Below are positions 1-5,737 of a stretch of DNA of 5,737 nucleotides, one piece after another; within the stretch, counting starts at the first letter, position 1, and each line of letters opens with the position of its first letter. Source of the DNA: DAOMOD01 sp035444205 (GTDB taxonomy: Bacteria > Pseudomonadota > Gammaproteobacteria > Xanthomonadales > BPKI01); the NCBI GenBank assembly GCA_035444205.1, contig DAOMOD010000240.1:1-5737 (forward strand), read 5' to 3'. The notes under the pieces are model-generated. The model did not search any database, was not told the DNA's origin, and saw only the letters and a list, made by a program, of their open reading frames with translations. A program made the position numbers and the translations under genes.

Positions 1-2
1 GC

Positions 3-1574
3 GAGGTGGAGCGCGTGCTGTCGATGGTCGACTCGGTGCTGCTGCTGGTGGACGCCTTCGACGGGCCCATGCCGCAGACCCGCTTCGTGACCCAGAAGGC
101 GTTCAAGATGGGCTTCAAGCCGATCGTGGTGATCAACAAGGTCGATCGACCCGGAGCGCGCCCGGATTGGGTTCTGAACGCCACGTTCGACCTGTTTGAC
201 CGCCTGGGGGCAACCGACGAACAGCTCGACTTTCCGGTGGTGTACGCCTCGGCCCTGCACGGCTATGCCGGCAACGATGCCGAGGTGCGCTCGGGCAACA
301 TGGACCCGCTGTTCGAGGCGATCGTCAAGCACGTGGCGCCACCGCCGGTAGATCTCGACGGTCCGTTCCAGATGCGCATCACCTCGCTCGACTACAGCAG
401 CTACGTCGGCATCATCGGTATCGGCCGCGTGCAGCGCGGTCGGATCCGTACCAACATGCCAGTCGCGGTGATCGACCGCGCGGGAAAGCGCCGCCAGGGC
501 AAGGTGCTGCAGGTGCTGGGCTTCCTCGGCCTCGAGCGCCGCGAGGTGCCGGAAGCCCAGGCCGGTGACATCATCGCCGTGTCCGGCATCGAGGGTCTCG
601 GCATCTCCGACACGCTGTGCGACCTGTCCGCGCCGGAGCAGCTTCCGGTGCTGACCGTGGACGAGCCCACCATCAGCATGACCTTCCAGGTCAACAACTC
701 GCCCTTCGCCGGCAAGGAAGGCAAGTTCCTCACCAGCCGCCAATTGCGCGAGCGCCTGTTCCGCGAGGCCAGCCACAACGTGGCGCTCAAGGTCGAGGAC
801 ACCGCCGAAGCGGAGAAATTCAAGGTCTCCGGTCGTGGCGAGCTGCACCTGTCGATCCTCATCGAAACCATGCGCCGCGAGGGCTACGAACTTGCGGTGT
901 CACGCCCGGAGGTGATCGTCAAGGAGATTGACGGCGAGCTGAAGGAACCCTGGGAGCAGTTGGCGGTAGACTTGGAAGAGTCCTATCAGGGGGGCGTCAT
1001 GGAACGCCTGGGTGAACGCCGTGGGCAATTGCAGAACATGGAACCGGATGGCAAGGGTCGGGTGCGCCTCGATTACCTGATCCCGGCGCGAGGTCTGATT
1101 GGATTCCAGACCGAATTTCGCACCATCACCGCCGGCACCGGCCTCATGTTCCACACCTTCGATCATTACGGCCCTCGTGTCGGAGGCATCGCCAAGCGCC
1201 CCAATGGCGTGATGATCTCGAACGGCGCTGGCGAAGCCCCGGCCTACGCCCTGTTCGGCCTGCAGGAGCGCGGCCGCCTGATGGTCAGCCCCGGCGACCC
1301 CATCTACGAAGGGCAGATCGTCGGCATCCATGCCAAGGACAATGACCTGACAGTCAACGCCCTGCGCGCCAAGCAGCTCACCAATTTCCGTGCCGCGGGC
1401 AAGGACGACAACCTGCTGCTGACCCCGGCGCTCAAGTTCACACTGGAACAAGCCCTTGAATTCATTGAGGATGATGAGCTGGTCGAGGTGACGCCAGGGG
1501 GTATCCGCCTGCGCAAGAAGCGGCTCACCGAAGTCGAGCGCAAGCAGGCTTCACGACGAACCGAGAGCGCCTGA
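3..1574 (+). CDS. typA: Translational GTPase TypA/BipA, 5'-truncated by window edge
   Basis: TypA/BipA is a ribosome-binding GTPase of the EF-G/LepA class, linked in enterobacteria to 50S assembly, cold growth and stress responses. The visible part is 523 residues and opens just after the place of the DTPGHADFGG motif of the G domain. By comparison with E. coli BipA (about 607 aa) some 84 residues are missing upstream, including the P-loop and switch I. Counting from the Val codon at base 6, the G4 motif NKVD is at 44-47 and the G5-type SAL at 82-84. The EF-Tu-like beta-barrel domain spans about 120-205, and the EF-G domain III-like region about 220-300 (SGRGELHL at 275-282). The EF-G domain V-like region is about 313-395 (GRVRLDYLIPARGLIGF), and the TypA-specific C-terminal domain about 400-510. 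The C-terminus ends in a short basic tail. No frameshift is seen, and no clear terminator follows the TGA. The family call is secure; only the start is outside the window. Confidence 0.97.
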   Translation, partial: EVERVLSMVDSVLLLVDAFDGPMPQTRFVTQKAFKMGFKPIVVINKVDRPGARPDWVLNATFDLFDRLGATDEQLDFPVVYASALHGYAGNDAEVRSGNMDPLFEAIVKHVAPPPVDLDGPFQMRITSLDYSSYVGIIGIGRVQRGRIRTNMPVAVIDRAGKRRQGKVLQVLGFLGLERREVPEAQAGDIIAVSGIEGLGISDTLCDLSAPEQLPVLTVDEPTISMTFQVNNSPFAGKEGKFLTSRQLRERLFREASHNVALKVEDTAEAEKFKVSGRGELHLSILIETMRREGYELAVSRPEVIVKEIDGELKEPWEQLAVDLEESYQGGVMERLGERRGQLQNMEPDGKGRVRLDYLIPARGLIGFQTEFRTITAGTGLMFHTFDHYGPRVGGIAKRPNGVMISNGAGEAPAYALFGLQERGRLMVSPGDPIYEGQIVGIHAKDNDLTVNALRAKQLTNFRAAGKDDNLLLTPALKFTLEQALEFIEDDELVEVTPGGIRLRKKRLTEVERKQASRRTESA

Positions 1575-1610
1575 GAGACCTGAGCGCGCCCACTGTCGCA
1601 AACGATTGAT

Positions 1611-1639
1611 TTGAAAGGACTCCGCCGGTCCGGTATCAT
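1611..1639 (+). promoter_or_regulatory. Probable sigma70-type promoter of the H1-like gene
   Basis: The -35 box TTGAAA (1611-1616) and the -10 box TATCAT (1634-1639) each match the sigma70 consensus at 5 of 6 positions. They are separated by exactly 17 bp. Transcription would start near 1645-1647, giving a leader of about 20 bases that contains the ribosome binding site at 1653-1659. The promoter lies in the 90-bp gap after typA, so the downstream gene can be transcribed apart from typA. This is a motif match, not a measured start site. Confidence 0.7.
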
Positions 1640-1647
1640 GGTCCGGT
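1627..1647 (+). repeat. Direct repeat GGTCCGGT flanking the -10 box
   Basis: The octamer GGTCCGGT occurs at 1627-1634 and again at 1640-1647, a 13-bp start-to-start distance. The copies bracket the putative -10 hexamer, and the first shares its last base with it. This could be a regulator or DNA-bending site at the promoter, but a chance repeat in GC-rich DNA is also possible. No dyad symmetry joins the two copies. Confidence 0.35.
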
Positions 1648-1652
1648 TACGC

Positions 1653-1659
1653 AGAGGTG
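1653..1659 (+). promoter_or_regulatory. Ribosome binding site setting the start at 1665
   Basis: AGAGGTG matches the Shine-Dalgarno core and sits 5 bases before the ATG at 1665. The other in-frame candidates, TTG at 1611 and ATG at 1638, fall inside the -35 and -10 boxes of the putative promoter and could not be on its transcript. This site therefore decides the start. Confidence 0.75.
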
Positions 1660-1664
1660 TCCCA

Positions 1665-2765
1665 ATGCCCAAGGCAGCCAGCAAGAGCGGCTCCACCGCC
1701 AAGACCAAGACCACCGCGCGTCGCGTCAGCGCCGCCCGAGCCACGCCCGCGCGCGGGAAATCGGCGACGCCGATGAAAAAGTCGACGCCCGTGAAGAAGG
1801 CAAAGCCCGCGAAGAAGGTGACGCCTGTGAAGAAGGCAGCACCCGCGAAGAAGGCGACGCCTGTGAAGAAGGCAGTACCCGCGAAGAAGGCGATGCCTGT
1901 GAAGAAGGCGGCGCCCGCGAAAAAGGCGACGCCTGCAGGGAAGGCAGCGCCTGCTGGAAAGCCAGTGCCGCGCCACGCGCCCGTATCCAGCGTCGCCGTG
2001 AAGCGGAAGGCCCCTGCCAAGGCCGCGTCGAACAAGACCCCGGCCGTGGCAAGACCGGTCGCGAACAAGGCCGCACTCAAGAACGCGGCTGCCAGGGTTG
2101 CACCGAGAAAGACTGCGGCGCCCAAGGTCGCATCGAGAAAAGCCGTGGTGGCGACGCCCAGCGCTGCACCCGGTCGCTTGGCCGGGAAGGCCGCTGCACC
2201 AGCGCGCAAGGCCGACCCGGTCGCGAAACCGCGTGCCGACGCCAAGCAAGTCGCCGCAACACCGCGTCCTGGCACCGCCAAGCGTGCGGCGCACCGTCCG
2301 AGCAGCGGCGCACGTCGCCCTCTGGTCATGCGCCCATCGGCCCGTACCGCACAGGCGCCATCGGCACCCCTGCCCACACCACGCAAGCACGTGGTCAAGG
2401 TCGGCACCTTCGAGCAGCTCATCGCACCCTTCCCGATGCAGGTGCAGACCCTGTGCATGGCCCTGCGCGAGCTGGTCGGTCGCGCTCTTCCGGAAGCGCG
2501 CGAGACCATTTTCCCGGCGGTACGGGTTGCCATCGTCGAGGCACGCGGACCCATCGGTTTCATCGAGCCACGCCGTGACCACGCCCGCCTCTACTTCACG
2601 CGCGGCGTGGAACTCGACGACCAGGACAAGCTGCTGCAGAGCGGCGGCAAGCCCTTCCCCTATGTGAAGCTTTGGCACCTCGACACGCTGCAGGCACCGG
2701 CATTGCGCGCCCTGCTGCAATCGGCGGAAGCGCTGAACCGGGCCAAGCCGGTCAGCGCCAGCTAG
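1665..2765 (+). CDS. Histone H1-like Lys/Ala/Pro-rich protein with C-terminal DUF1801-like domain
   Basis: This encodes a 366-aa two-part protein. Residues 1-247 are a disordered, strongly basic region rich in Lys, Ala, Pro, Arg and Thr. It has only two acidic residues (D184, D192) and no aromatic residue before F249. Eleven hexapeptides of the form xP(V/A)KKA fill residues 35-100. This composition resembles bacterial histone H1-like nucleoid proteins (AlgP/HctB/BpH1 type), so DNA or RNA binding is likely. Residues about 248-350 form a folded domain with features of DUF1801 (YdhG-like): an N-terminal helix pair with LRELVGRALPEA, then GPIGFIEP, RLYFTRG and SGGKPFPYVKL. The biochemical role of DUF1801 is not established. 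The start at 1665 is chosen for its Shine-Dalgarno and the promoter just upstream; starts at 1611 and 1638 are rejected. The gene is probably expressed on its own and may share a transcript with the small gene 25 bases downstream. The tail call is from composition, and the DUF1801 call is from remembered motifs. Confidence 0.85.
   Translation: MPKAASKSGSTAKTKTTARRVSAARATPARGKSATPMKKSTPVKKAKPAKKVTPVKKAAPAKKATPVKKAVPAKKAMPVKKAAPAKKATPAGKAAPAGKPVPRHAPVSSVAVKRKAPAKAASNKTPAVARPVANKAALKNAAARVAPRKTAAPKVASRKAVVATPSAAPGRLAGKAAAPARKADPVAKPRADAKQVAATPRPGTAKRAAHRPSSGARRPLVMRPSARTAQAPSAPLPTPRKHVVKVGTFEQLIAPFPMQVQTLCMALRELVGRALPEARETIFPAVRVAIVEARGPIGFIEPRRDHARLYFTRGVELDDQDKLLQSGGKPFPYVKLWHLDTLQAPALRALLQSAEALNRAKPVSAS
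1767..1964 (+). repeat. Tandem 36-bp coding repeat (hexapeptide pairs xPVKKA-xPAKKA)
   Basis: Five 36-bp units run from 1785 to 1964, preceded by an 18-bp half unit at 1767-1784. Each unit encodes two hexapeptides, usually xPVKKA then xPAKKA, where x is Thr, Lys, Ala, Val or Met. Units 2 (1821-1856) and 3 (1857-1892) differ at one base. Units 1 and 4 differ from their neighbours at about five bases, and unit 5 has drifted to PAGKA/PAGKP. Synonymous positions are conserved between units, which points to recent duplication by slippage or recombination rather than to protein-level selection alone. The unit length keeps the reading frame. Confidence 0.93.
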
Positions 2766-2790
2766 GACCGCTCGGTTTCACCCCCACAAC

Positions 2791-3027
2791 ATGCCGTTGG
2801 GGGAGACCGTCGGTGAGTTGGTGGGGAGCCTGCTGCGCATCCTTGCGCGGGTGATCGTTGAAGGCGTGCTGGAGTTATTGGTGCAGGGGACCGGTCGGGT
2901 CTTGCTGCGCCTGCTGCGACCCAAACGCGAACCCAGCGAGGCCGCTGCCATTGTCGCCGGCGTGATCGTCTGGGCGGCCGCGATCGCCTTCGCCATCACC
3001 GTCTGGCTGTGGCCTCACTCAGCCTGA
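2791..3027 (+). CDS. Small single-span membrane protein, function unknown
   Basis: This encodes a 78-aa protein that I do not recognise by name. Residues 9-42 are rich in Leu, Val, Ile and Gly with Arg/Glu at intervals, suggesting an amphipathic or membrane-surface helix. A basic linker with RPKREPSE (43-50) follows, then a clear transmembrane helix at about 51-74 that includes two Trp near its end. By the positive-inside rule, the linker would be cytoplasmic and the short C-terminus outside. The ATG at 2791 begins 25 bases after the preceding stop. No good Shine-Dalgarno precedes it, so a later start such as TTG 2818 or GTG 2821, preceded by GGGGGAG at 2799-2805, is possible. It may be co-transcribed with the H1-like gene. 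Coding is supported by the coherent linker-plus-helix pattern and by its fit between neighbours. Confidence 0.62.
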   Translation: MPLGETVGELVGSLLRILARVIVEGVLELLVQGTGRVLLRLLRPKREPSEAAAIVAGVIVWAAAIAFAITVWLWPHSA

Positions 3028-3041
3028 ACCGGGCGGATGGC

Positions 3042-3068
3042 GTTGGGCTTCGCTGCGCTCAGCCCAAC
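3042..3068. repeat. Intergenic palindrome between convergent genes, possible bidirectional terminator
   Basis: Arms GTTGGGCT (3042-3049) and AGCCCAAC (3061-3068) are perfect 8-bp inverted repeats around an 11-base loop TCGCTGCGCTC. Read on the minus strand, the element gives the peptide string WAERSEAQ. I recognise this as a recurring artefact translation of an intergenic repeat found in many proteobacterial genomes. No T-run follows on either strand, so it is not a classical intrinsic terminator. Its place between convergent stops suits a role in ending or stabilising transcripts from both sides. Element identity is from memory, not from a search. Confidence 0.65.
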
Positions 3069-3078
3069 CTTCGATTCT

Positions 3079-3106
3079 GCTCGCCACTCCCCACTCCCTA
3101 CTCCCC
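3079..3106. repeat. 7-bp tandem array (ACTCCCC type) overlapping the 3' end of the amidohydrolase-like gene
   Basis: Four heptamers run in register: GCTCGCC (3079-3085, degenerate), ACTCCCC (3086-3092), ACTCCCT (3093-3099) and ACTCCCC (3100-3106). On the minus strand they read GGGGAGT, AGGGAGT and GGGGAGT. The last codons and the TAG stop of the minus-strand gene (3098-3100) lie inside the array. Such short G-rich heptamer arrays are known to me as intergenic low-complexity elements in some Xanthomonadales-like genomes; that link is an inference. Confidence 0.7.
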
Positions 3107-4429
3107 GACCCCCAGCTGGCGCTGCTTTTCCAGGTACTTCTCATAGAGCCGGCCATGGCGATTGGCAAGGTCGATCTGACGGCCGCCGATCCACGCGGCG
3201 ACCACCGATGAGCGGATCTCCAGCGGATCGCCCTCGACCAGCATGAAGGTGGCATCCTTGCCGGGCTCCAGACTGCCCAAGCGGTCGCCGACGCCGAGTA
3301 GCTGCGCCGGATACAGAGTGATCGCCTTGAGCGCCTCCTCGCGCGGCAGTCCGTAGGCGACCGCAGTGGCGGCGTCGAAGGGCAGGTTGCGTTCGTTGGT
3401 GGAGTCGCGTCCCGAAGAGGCCAGGGCGAAAGGAACGCCAGCCCGGTGCAGCACTGACAGCAGTTCGAACGGAGTCTGCACCGCATCGCCGCGACGGCGC
3501 GGCAGCCAGTGGGTGCCGTTGACGATGACGGCGACCCCCTGCTCGCGCAGGCGCTCGACCACGCGCCCGGCGTCCTGGCCGCCGACCAGCACCATGCGCA
3601 ACGCTTCCCTGCGGGCGAAATCCAGTACGGCCAGGATGTCGGCGATATCGTCGGCATGCACGAACAGCGGCACGTCTCCGGCGAGCACCGGACGCATGGC
3701 CTCCCAGCGCAGATCGATCGCGGCCAGCGCTCCCGCATCGGCGGCACCGGCGTAGGCGCGTGCGTCGAGTATCGCCTTCTCCAGCGCCTTGTGCTTGGCG
3801 CGAGCAGCTTCCTCCGCCTGCCTGCGCACAGCGTCCGGAAGCCACGGCGGCAAGCGCACGCTCGGCCAGTACAGGTGCATGGCGACCGGGGCGCGAAGGC
3901 TCATGTCGTCCCATGTCCAACCGTCGAGCTGCACCAGTGCGGAGGTGCCGGCGATGACGCCATGCTGGCCGGCCTGCGGCACCACCAGTGCGCTGAGCAC
4001 GCCGCCCGCGCGTGCCACCGGAATCAGTTCACTGTCCGGGTTGATGCCGACCTCGGCGCGGATGTTGGGGTTGATGGCACCGGTCTCGGCGAGGTCCACC
4101 GTGGCCCGAACCGCGCCCACTTCGACCAGACCCAGCGTGGTGTGCGCGGAAATGAATCCGGGGTAGAGATGCAGGCCGTCGCCATCGATGGACTCGGCGC
4201 CTTCCGTCGATACCTCGCTGCCGCCCACCGCCTCGATGCGGCCGTCGACGAAACGCACGCGTCCGAGGGCGATCGGCTCGCCGACGATGGTGTGAACGGT
4301 GACATTGTGGATGACCACGGACCCTTCCTGCGCGGGCGCCGGGAAGGTAAGCACGTTCTGCGCCGCCAGCGGGGAAGCGAGGACGGCGGCAAGGAGGCCG
4401 CTGATGGCAGATGCGATTCGCGTCGTCAT
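3098..4429 (-). CDS. Exported amidohydrolase-fold protein with degenerate metal site
   Basis: This encodes a 443-aa protein of the imidazolonepropionase-like amidohydrolase group (COG1228-like). Residues 1-23 form a signal peptide: Arg4, then a hydrophobic Ala/Leu stretch ending ASPLAA before QN, so export to the periplasm is likely. The N-terminal beta-sandwich strands (SVVIHNVTVHT, VRFVDGRIEAVGG) and the PGFISAHTTLG motif follow. C-terminal family motifs are present, including ALKAITLYPAQLLGVGDRLGSLEPGKDATFML (in parts, about 366-398). Metal ligands are mostly missing. The HxH pair reads H96-T97-T98, the strand-6 His is replaced near G284, and the strand-8 Asp position appears as G340 with D342 displaced. 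Only H96 and the strand-5 H258 remain. It may be a pseudoenzyme or use altered chemistry. The start at 4429 is preferred over an in-frame start at 4576, because the signal peptide begins there, GAGG lies 8 bases upstream, and the longer start would overlap the upstream gene. It is probably translated with the amidohydrolase upstream. Confidence 0.92.
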   Translation of the reverse strand: MTTRIASAISGLLAAVLASPLAAQNVLTFPAPAQEGSVVIHNVTVHTIVGEPIALGRVRFVDGRIEAVGGSEVSTEGAESIDGDGLHLYPGFISAHTTLGLVEVGAVRATVDLAETGAINPNIRAEVGINPDSELIPVARAGGVLSALVVPQAGQHGVIAGTSALVQLDGWTWDDMSLRAPVAMHLYWPSVRLPPWLPDAVRRQAEEAARAKHKALEKAILDARAYAGAADAGALAAIDLRWEAMRPVLAGDVPLFVHADDIADILAVLDFARREALRMVLVGGQDAGRVVERLREQGVAVIVNGTHWLPRRRGDAVQTPFELLSVLHRAGVPFALASSGRDSTNERNLPFDAATAVAYGLPREEALKAITLYPAQLLGVGDRLGSLEPGKDATFMLVEGDPLEIRSSVVAAWIGGRQIDLANRHGRLYEKYLEKQRQLGVGE

Positions 4430-4437
4430 GGTCGTGG

Positions 4438-4441
4438 CCTC
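4438..4441 (-). promoter_or_regulatory. Ribosome binding site of the downstream amidohydrolase-like gene, overlapping the upstream stop
   Basis: On the minus strand, GAGG lies 8 bases before the ATG at 4429 and shares two bases with the TGA stop of the preceding gene (4442-4440). The arrangement favours translational coupling of the two amidohydrolases and supports the ATG at 4429 as the true start. Confidence 0.6.
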
Positions 4442-5737
4442 AGTGCCGATGACCCTGCATGGAGCAGGTGTCGAGGTCGTGGCCGTCGTGGTAGAGGCCG
4501 CGCAGGTGACTGAAATGGCTCTCGAAACCCTGGTGGAGGCTGAAGTTCCACCATCCGCCACGACGCTCGCTGCCATCCTCTGCGTTCCTTGCGGGCGTCC
4601 CGGCCATGTCGATGCGTTCGGCCAGCACCTTTTGCAGGAGCCGCTCGCGTTCGGCGGCGTCGCGCATGCGCAGGGCGCGGTCCTCGTCGAGGTCGAAGTA
4701 GCGGCGGCCGTCTATCCAGGTCTGCTCGACGCGGCTGTAGCCCGACAGCGGGTGGCCGTTCCAGATCGCCAGGTCGGCATCGAGGCCCTCACGCAGGGCA
4801 CCGACGCGGTCGGCGATTCCGAGCTGGATGGCGGGATTCAGCGTCACCAGCTTGAGCGCCTCGGCCTCGTCCATACCACCGTAACGAACCGCCTTGGCCG
4901 CTTCGGTATTGAGCCGGCGCGCGTGCTCGTTGGAATCGGAGTTGACCGAAGTGACAACGCCGGCGCGCGCCAGCAGGGCACTGTTGTAGGGAATCGCGTC
5001 ATATACCTCCATCTTGTATCCCCACCAGTCGGAGAAGCCCGACGCGCCGGCGCCGATACGCGCGAGTTCGTCGGCCACCTTGTAGCCCTCGAGGATGTGC
5101 TGGAAGGTGGCCACGCGGAAGCCGAGCCGTTCGGACAGACGCGCGAACATGAAGATCTCGCTCTGCACGTAACTGTGGATATGCACCAGGCGACGTCCCT
5201 CGAGGATCTCCAGCACGGCTTCCAGGCGCAGATCGCGGCGCAGCGGCGGTCCGCCGCGGCGCTTGAGCGCATCGCCGTAGGCGCGCGCAGCGGTGAAGGT
5301 GTCGAGCATGATCTGCTCGACGCCCATGCGCGACTGCGGATAGCGGCTGCGGAAATTGTCGCCCCAGTTGGACTGCTTGACGTTCTCGCCCAGCGCGAAC
5401 TTGACTCCGGGCGGCGCGCCCTCGAATCTGAGTCCACGCGGGTCGCTGCCCCAGCGCATCTTGATCACCGCGTTCTGGCCGCCCATGGGATTGGCCGAGC
5501 CGTGCAGAAGGTTGGCGGCGGTAACGCCACCCGCCAGTTGGCGATAGATGTTGACGTCGGTGGCGTCGACCACATCGCCGATGCGCACCTCGGTGGTCAC
5601 CGCGTGACTGCCCTCGTTGACGCCACGCGCAATGGCGGTGTGCGAATGCGCATCGATGATGCCTGCGGTGACGTGACGTCCCGCAGCGTCGATGACCTCG
5701 GCGTTGGCTGGAACGCGCAAGCCCTTTCCTACCGCCG
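4440..5737 (-). CDS. Imidazolonepropionase-like metal-dependent amidohydrolase, N-terminus outside the window
   Basis: There are 431 complete codons visible from 5735 to the TGA at 4442-4440. The protein belongs to the amidohydrolase superfamily, imidazolonepropionase-like group (COG1228), TIM-barrel hydrolases acting on cyclic amides or related bonds; its substrate cannot be told from sequence. Numbering from the codon at 5735-5733, the metal set looks complete: HxH at H30/H32 (DAHSHT), strand-5 H187 (HIHSY), strand-6 H213 (FQHI) and strand-8 D267 (NSDSNEH). Family landmarks include GVTAANLLHGSANPMGGQNAVIK and the closing GALREGLDADLAIWNGHPL. The last 31 residues hold seven His and one Cys and may bind metal. 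The first beta-strands and any signal peptide are off the window; export is inferred only from the exported partner. The TTG at 5720 is not a real start, because VGKG in frame before it fits the family. The gene lies 10 bases upstream of the second amidohydrolase in one probable operon. Confidence 0.93.
   Translation of the reverse strand, partial: AVGKGLRVPANAEVIDAAGRHVTAGIIDAHSHTAIARGVNEGSHAVTTEVRIGDVVDATDVNIYRQLAGGVTAANLLHGSANPMGGQNAVIKMRWGSDPRGLRFEGAPPGVKFALGENVKQSNWGDNFRSRYPQSRMGVEQIMLDTFTAARAYGDALKRRGGPPLRRDLRLEAVLEILEGRRLVHIHSYVQSEIFMFARLSERLGFRVATFQHILEGYKVADELARIGAGASGFSDWWGYKMEVYDAIPYNSALLARAGVVTSVNSDSNEHARRLNTEAAKAVRYGGMDEAEALKLVTLNPAIQLGIADRVGALREGLDADLAIWNGHPLSGYSRVEQTWIDGRRYFDLDEDRALRMRDAAERERLLQKVLAERIDMAGTPARNAEDGSERRGGWWNFSLHQGFESHFSHLRGLYHDGHDLDTCSMQGHRH

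Noticed and set aside
1575..1610. Possible intrinsic terminator after typA
   Set aside because: I found no convincing GC-rich stem followed by a T-run between the typA stop and the promoter.
1611..1664. N-terminal extension of the H1-like protein from TTG 1611 or ATG 1638
   Set aside because: These codons lie in the -35 and -10 hexamers of the putative promoter and have no ribosome binding site. ATG 1665 has AGAGGTG at a good distance.
1304..2563. 419-aa open frame on the minus strand, opposite the end of typA and the H1-like gene
   Set aside because: It is a shadow: the antisense of Lys/Ala/Pro-rich codons gives a Phe/Ala/Gly string free of stops. It also crosses typA codons and has no start signals. 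The plus strand has a promoter, Shine-Dalgarno and a domain match.
1647..2720. 357-aa minus-strand open frame with Leu/Arg repeats
   Set aside because: This is another antisense reading of the same 36-bp repeat region. Its periodicity mirrors the sense repeat and no protein family is recognisable.
3019..3747. 242-aa minus-strand open frame ending in WAERSEAQ-type sequence
   Set aside because: It is out of frame with the amidohydrolase gene and reads into the intergenic palindrome, the usual source of this artefact peptide.
3509..4513. 334-aa plus-strand open frame opposite the downstream amidohydrolase
   Set aside because: It shows no family motifs and a composition typical of antisense GC-rich DNA. 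The minus strand is clearly coding.
4430..4576. 49-residue N-terminal extension of the downstream amidohydrolase-like gene
   Set aside because: It would overlap the 3' end of the upstream gene by 137 bases and bury the signal peptide that begins at the codon at 4429.

Overview
The window is GC-rich bacterial DNA with dense coding and short intergenic gaps. It most resembles a gammaproteobacterium, possibly of the Xanthomonadales/Lysobacterales. This rests on the close match of the TypA sequence to the E. coli type, a pair of periplasmic-type imidazolonepropionase-like amidohydrolases, and intergenic repeats of a kind I associate with such genomes. The taxonomic call is an inference and is not firm.

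Layout. Bases 3-1574 (+) are the 3' part of typA/bipA, a ribosome-associated translational GTPase; its first ~84 codons lie outside the window. A 90-bp gap carries a strong-looking sigma70-type promoter (TTGAAA, 17 bp, TATCAT) and a ribosome binding site. These drive a 366-aa protein (1665-2765, +) with a long histone H1-like Lys/Ala/Pro tail, containing a 36-bp tandem repeat, fused to a C-terminal DUF1801-like domain. A 78-aa single-span membrane protein of unknown function follows at 2791-3027 (+).

The plus-strand genes converge on a minus-strand pair. The gap between them (3028-3097) holds an 8-bp-arm palindrome of a widespread intergenic repeat type and a 7-bp tandem array that runs into the end of the neighbouring gene. 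The pair, read right to left, is an amidohydrolase with a complete set of metal ligands (4440 to beyond 5737, N-terminus outside the window). It is followed after 10 bases by a second, exported amidohydrolase-fold protein (3098-4429) that has lost most of those ligands.

How they relate. The two amidohydrolases look like one translationally coupled operon, with a probable enzyme and a probable pseudoenzyme partner. TypA and the H1-like protein share a strand, but the promoter between them suggests independent transcription. No mobile element, CRISPR array, tRNA or rRNA was seen. The most unusual items are the histone-tail/DUF1801 fusion and the intact/degenerate amidohydrolase pair.
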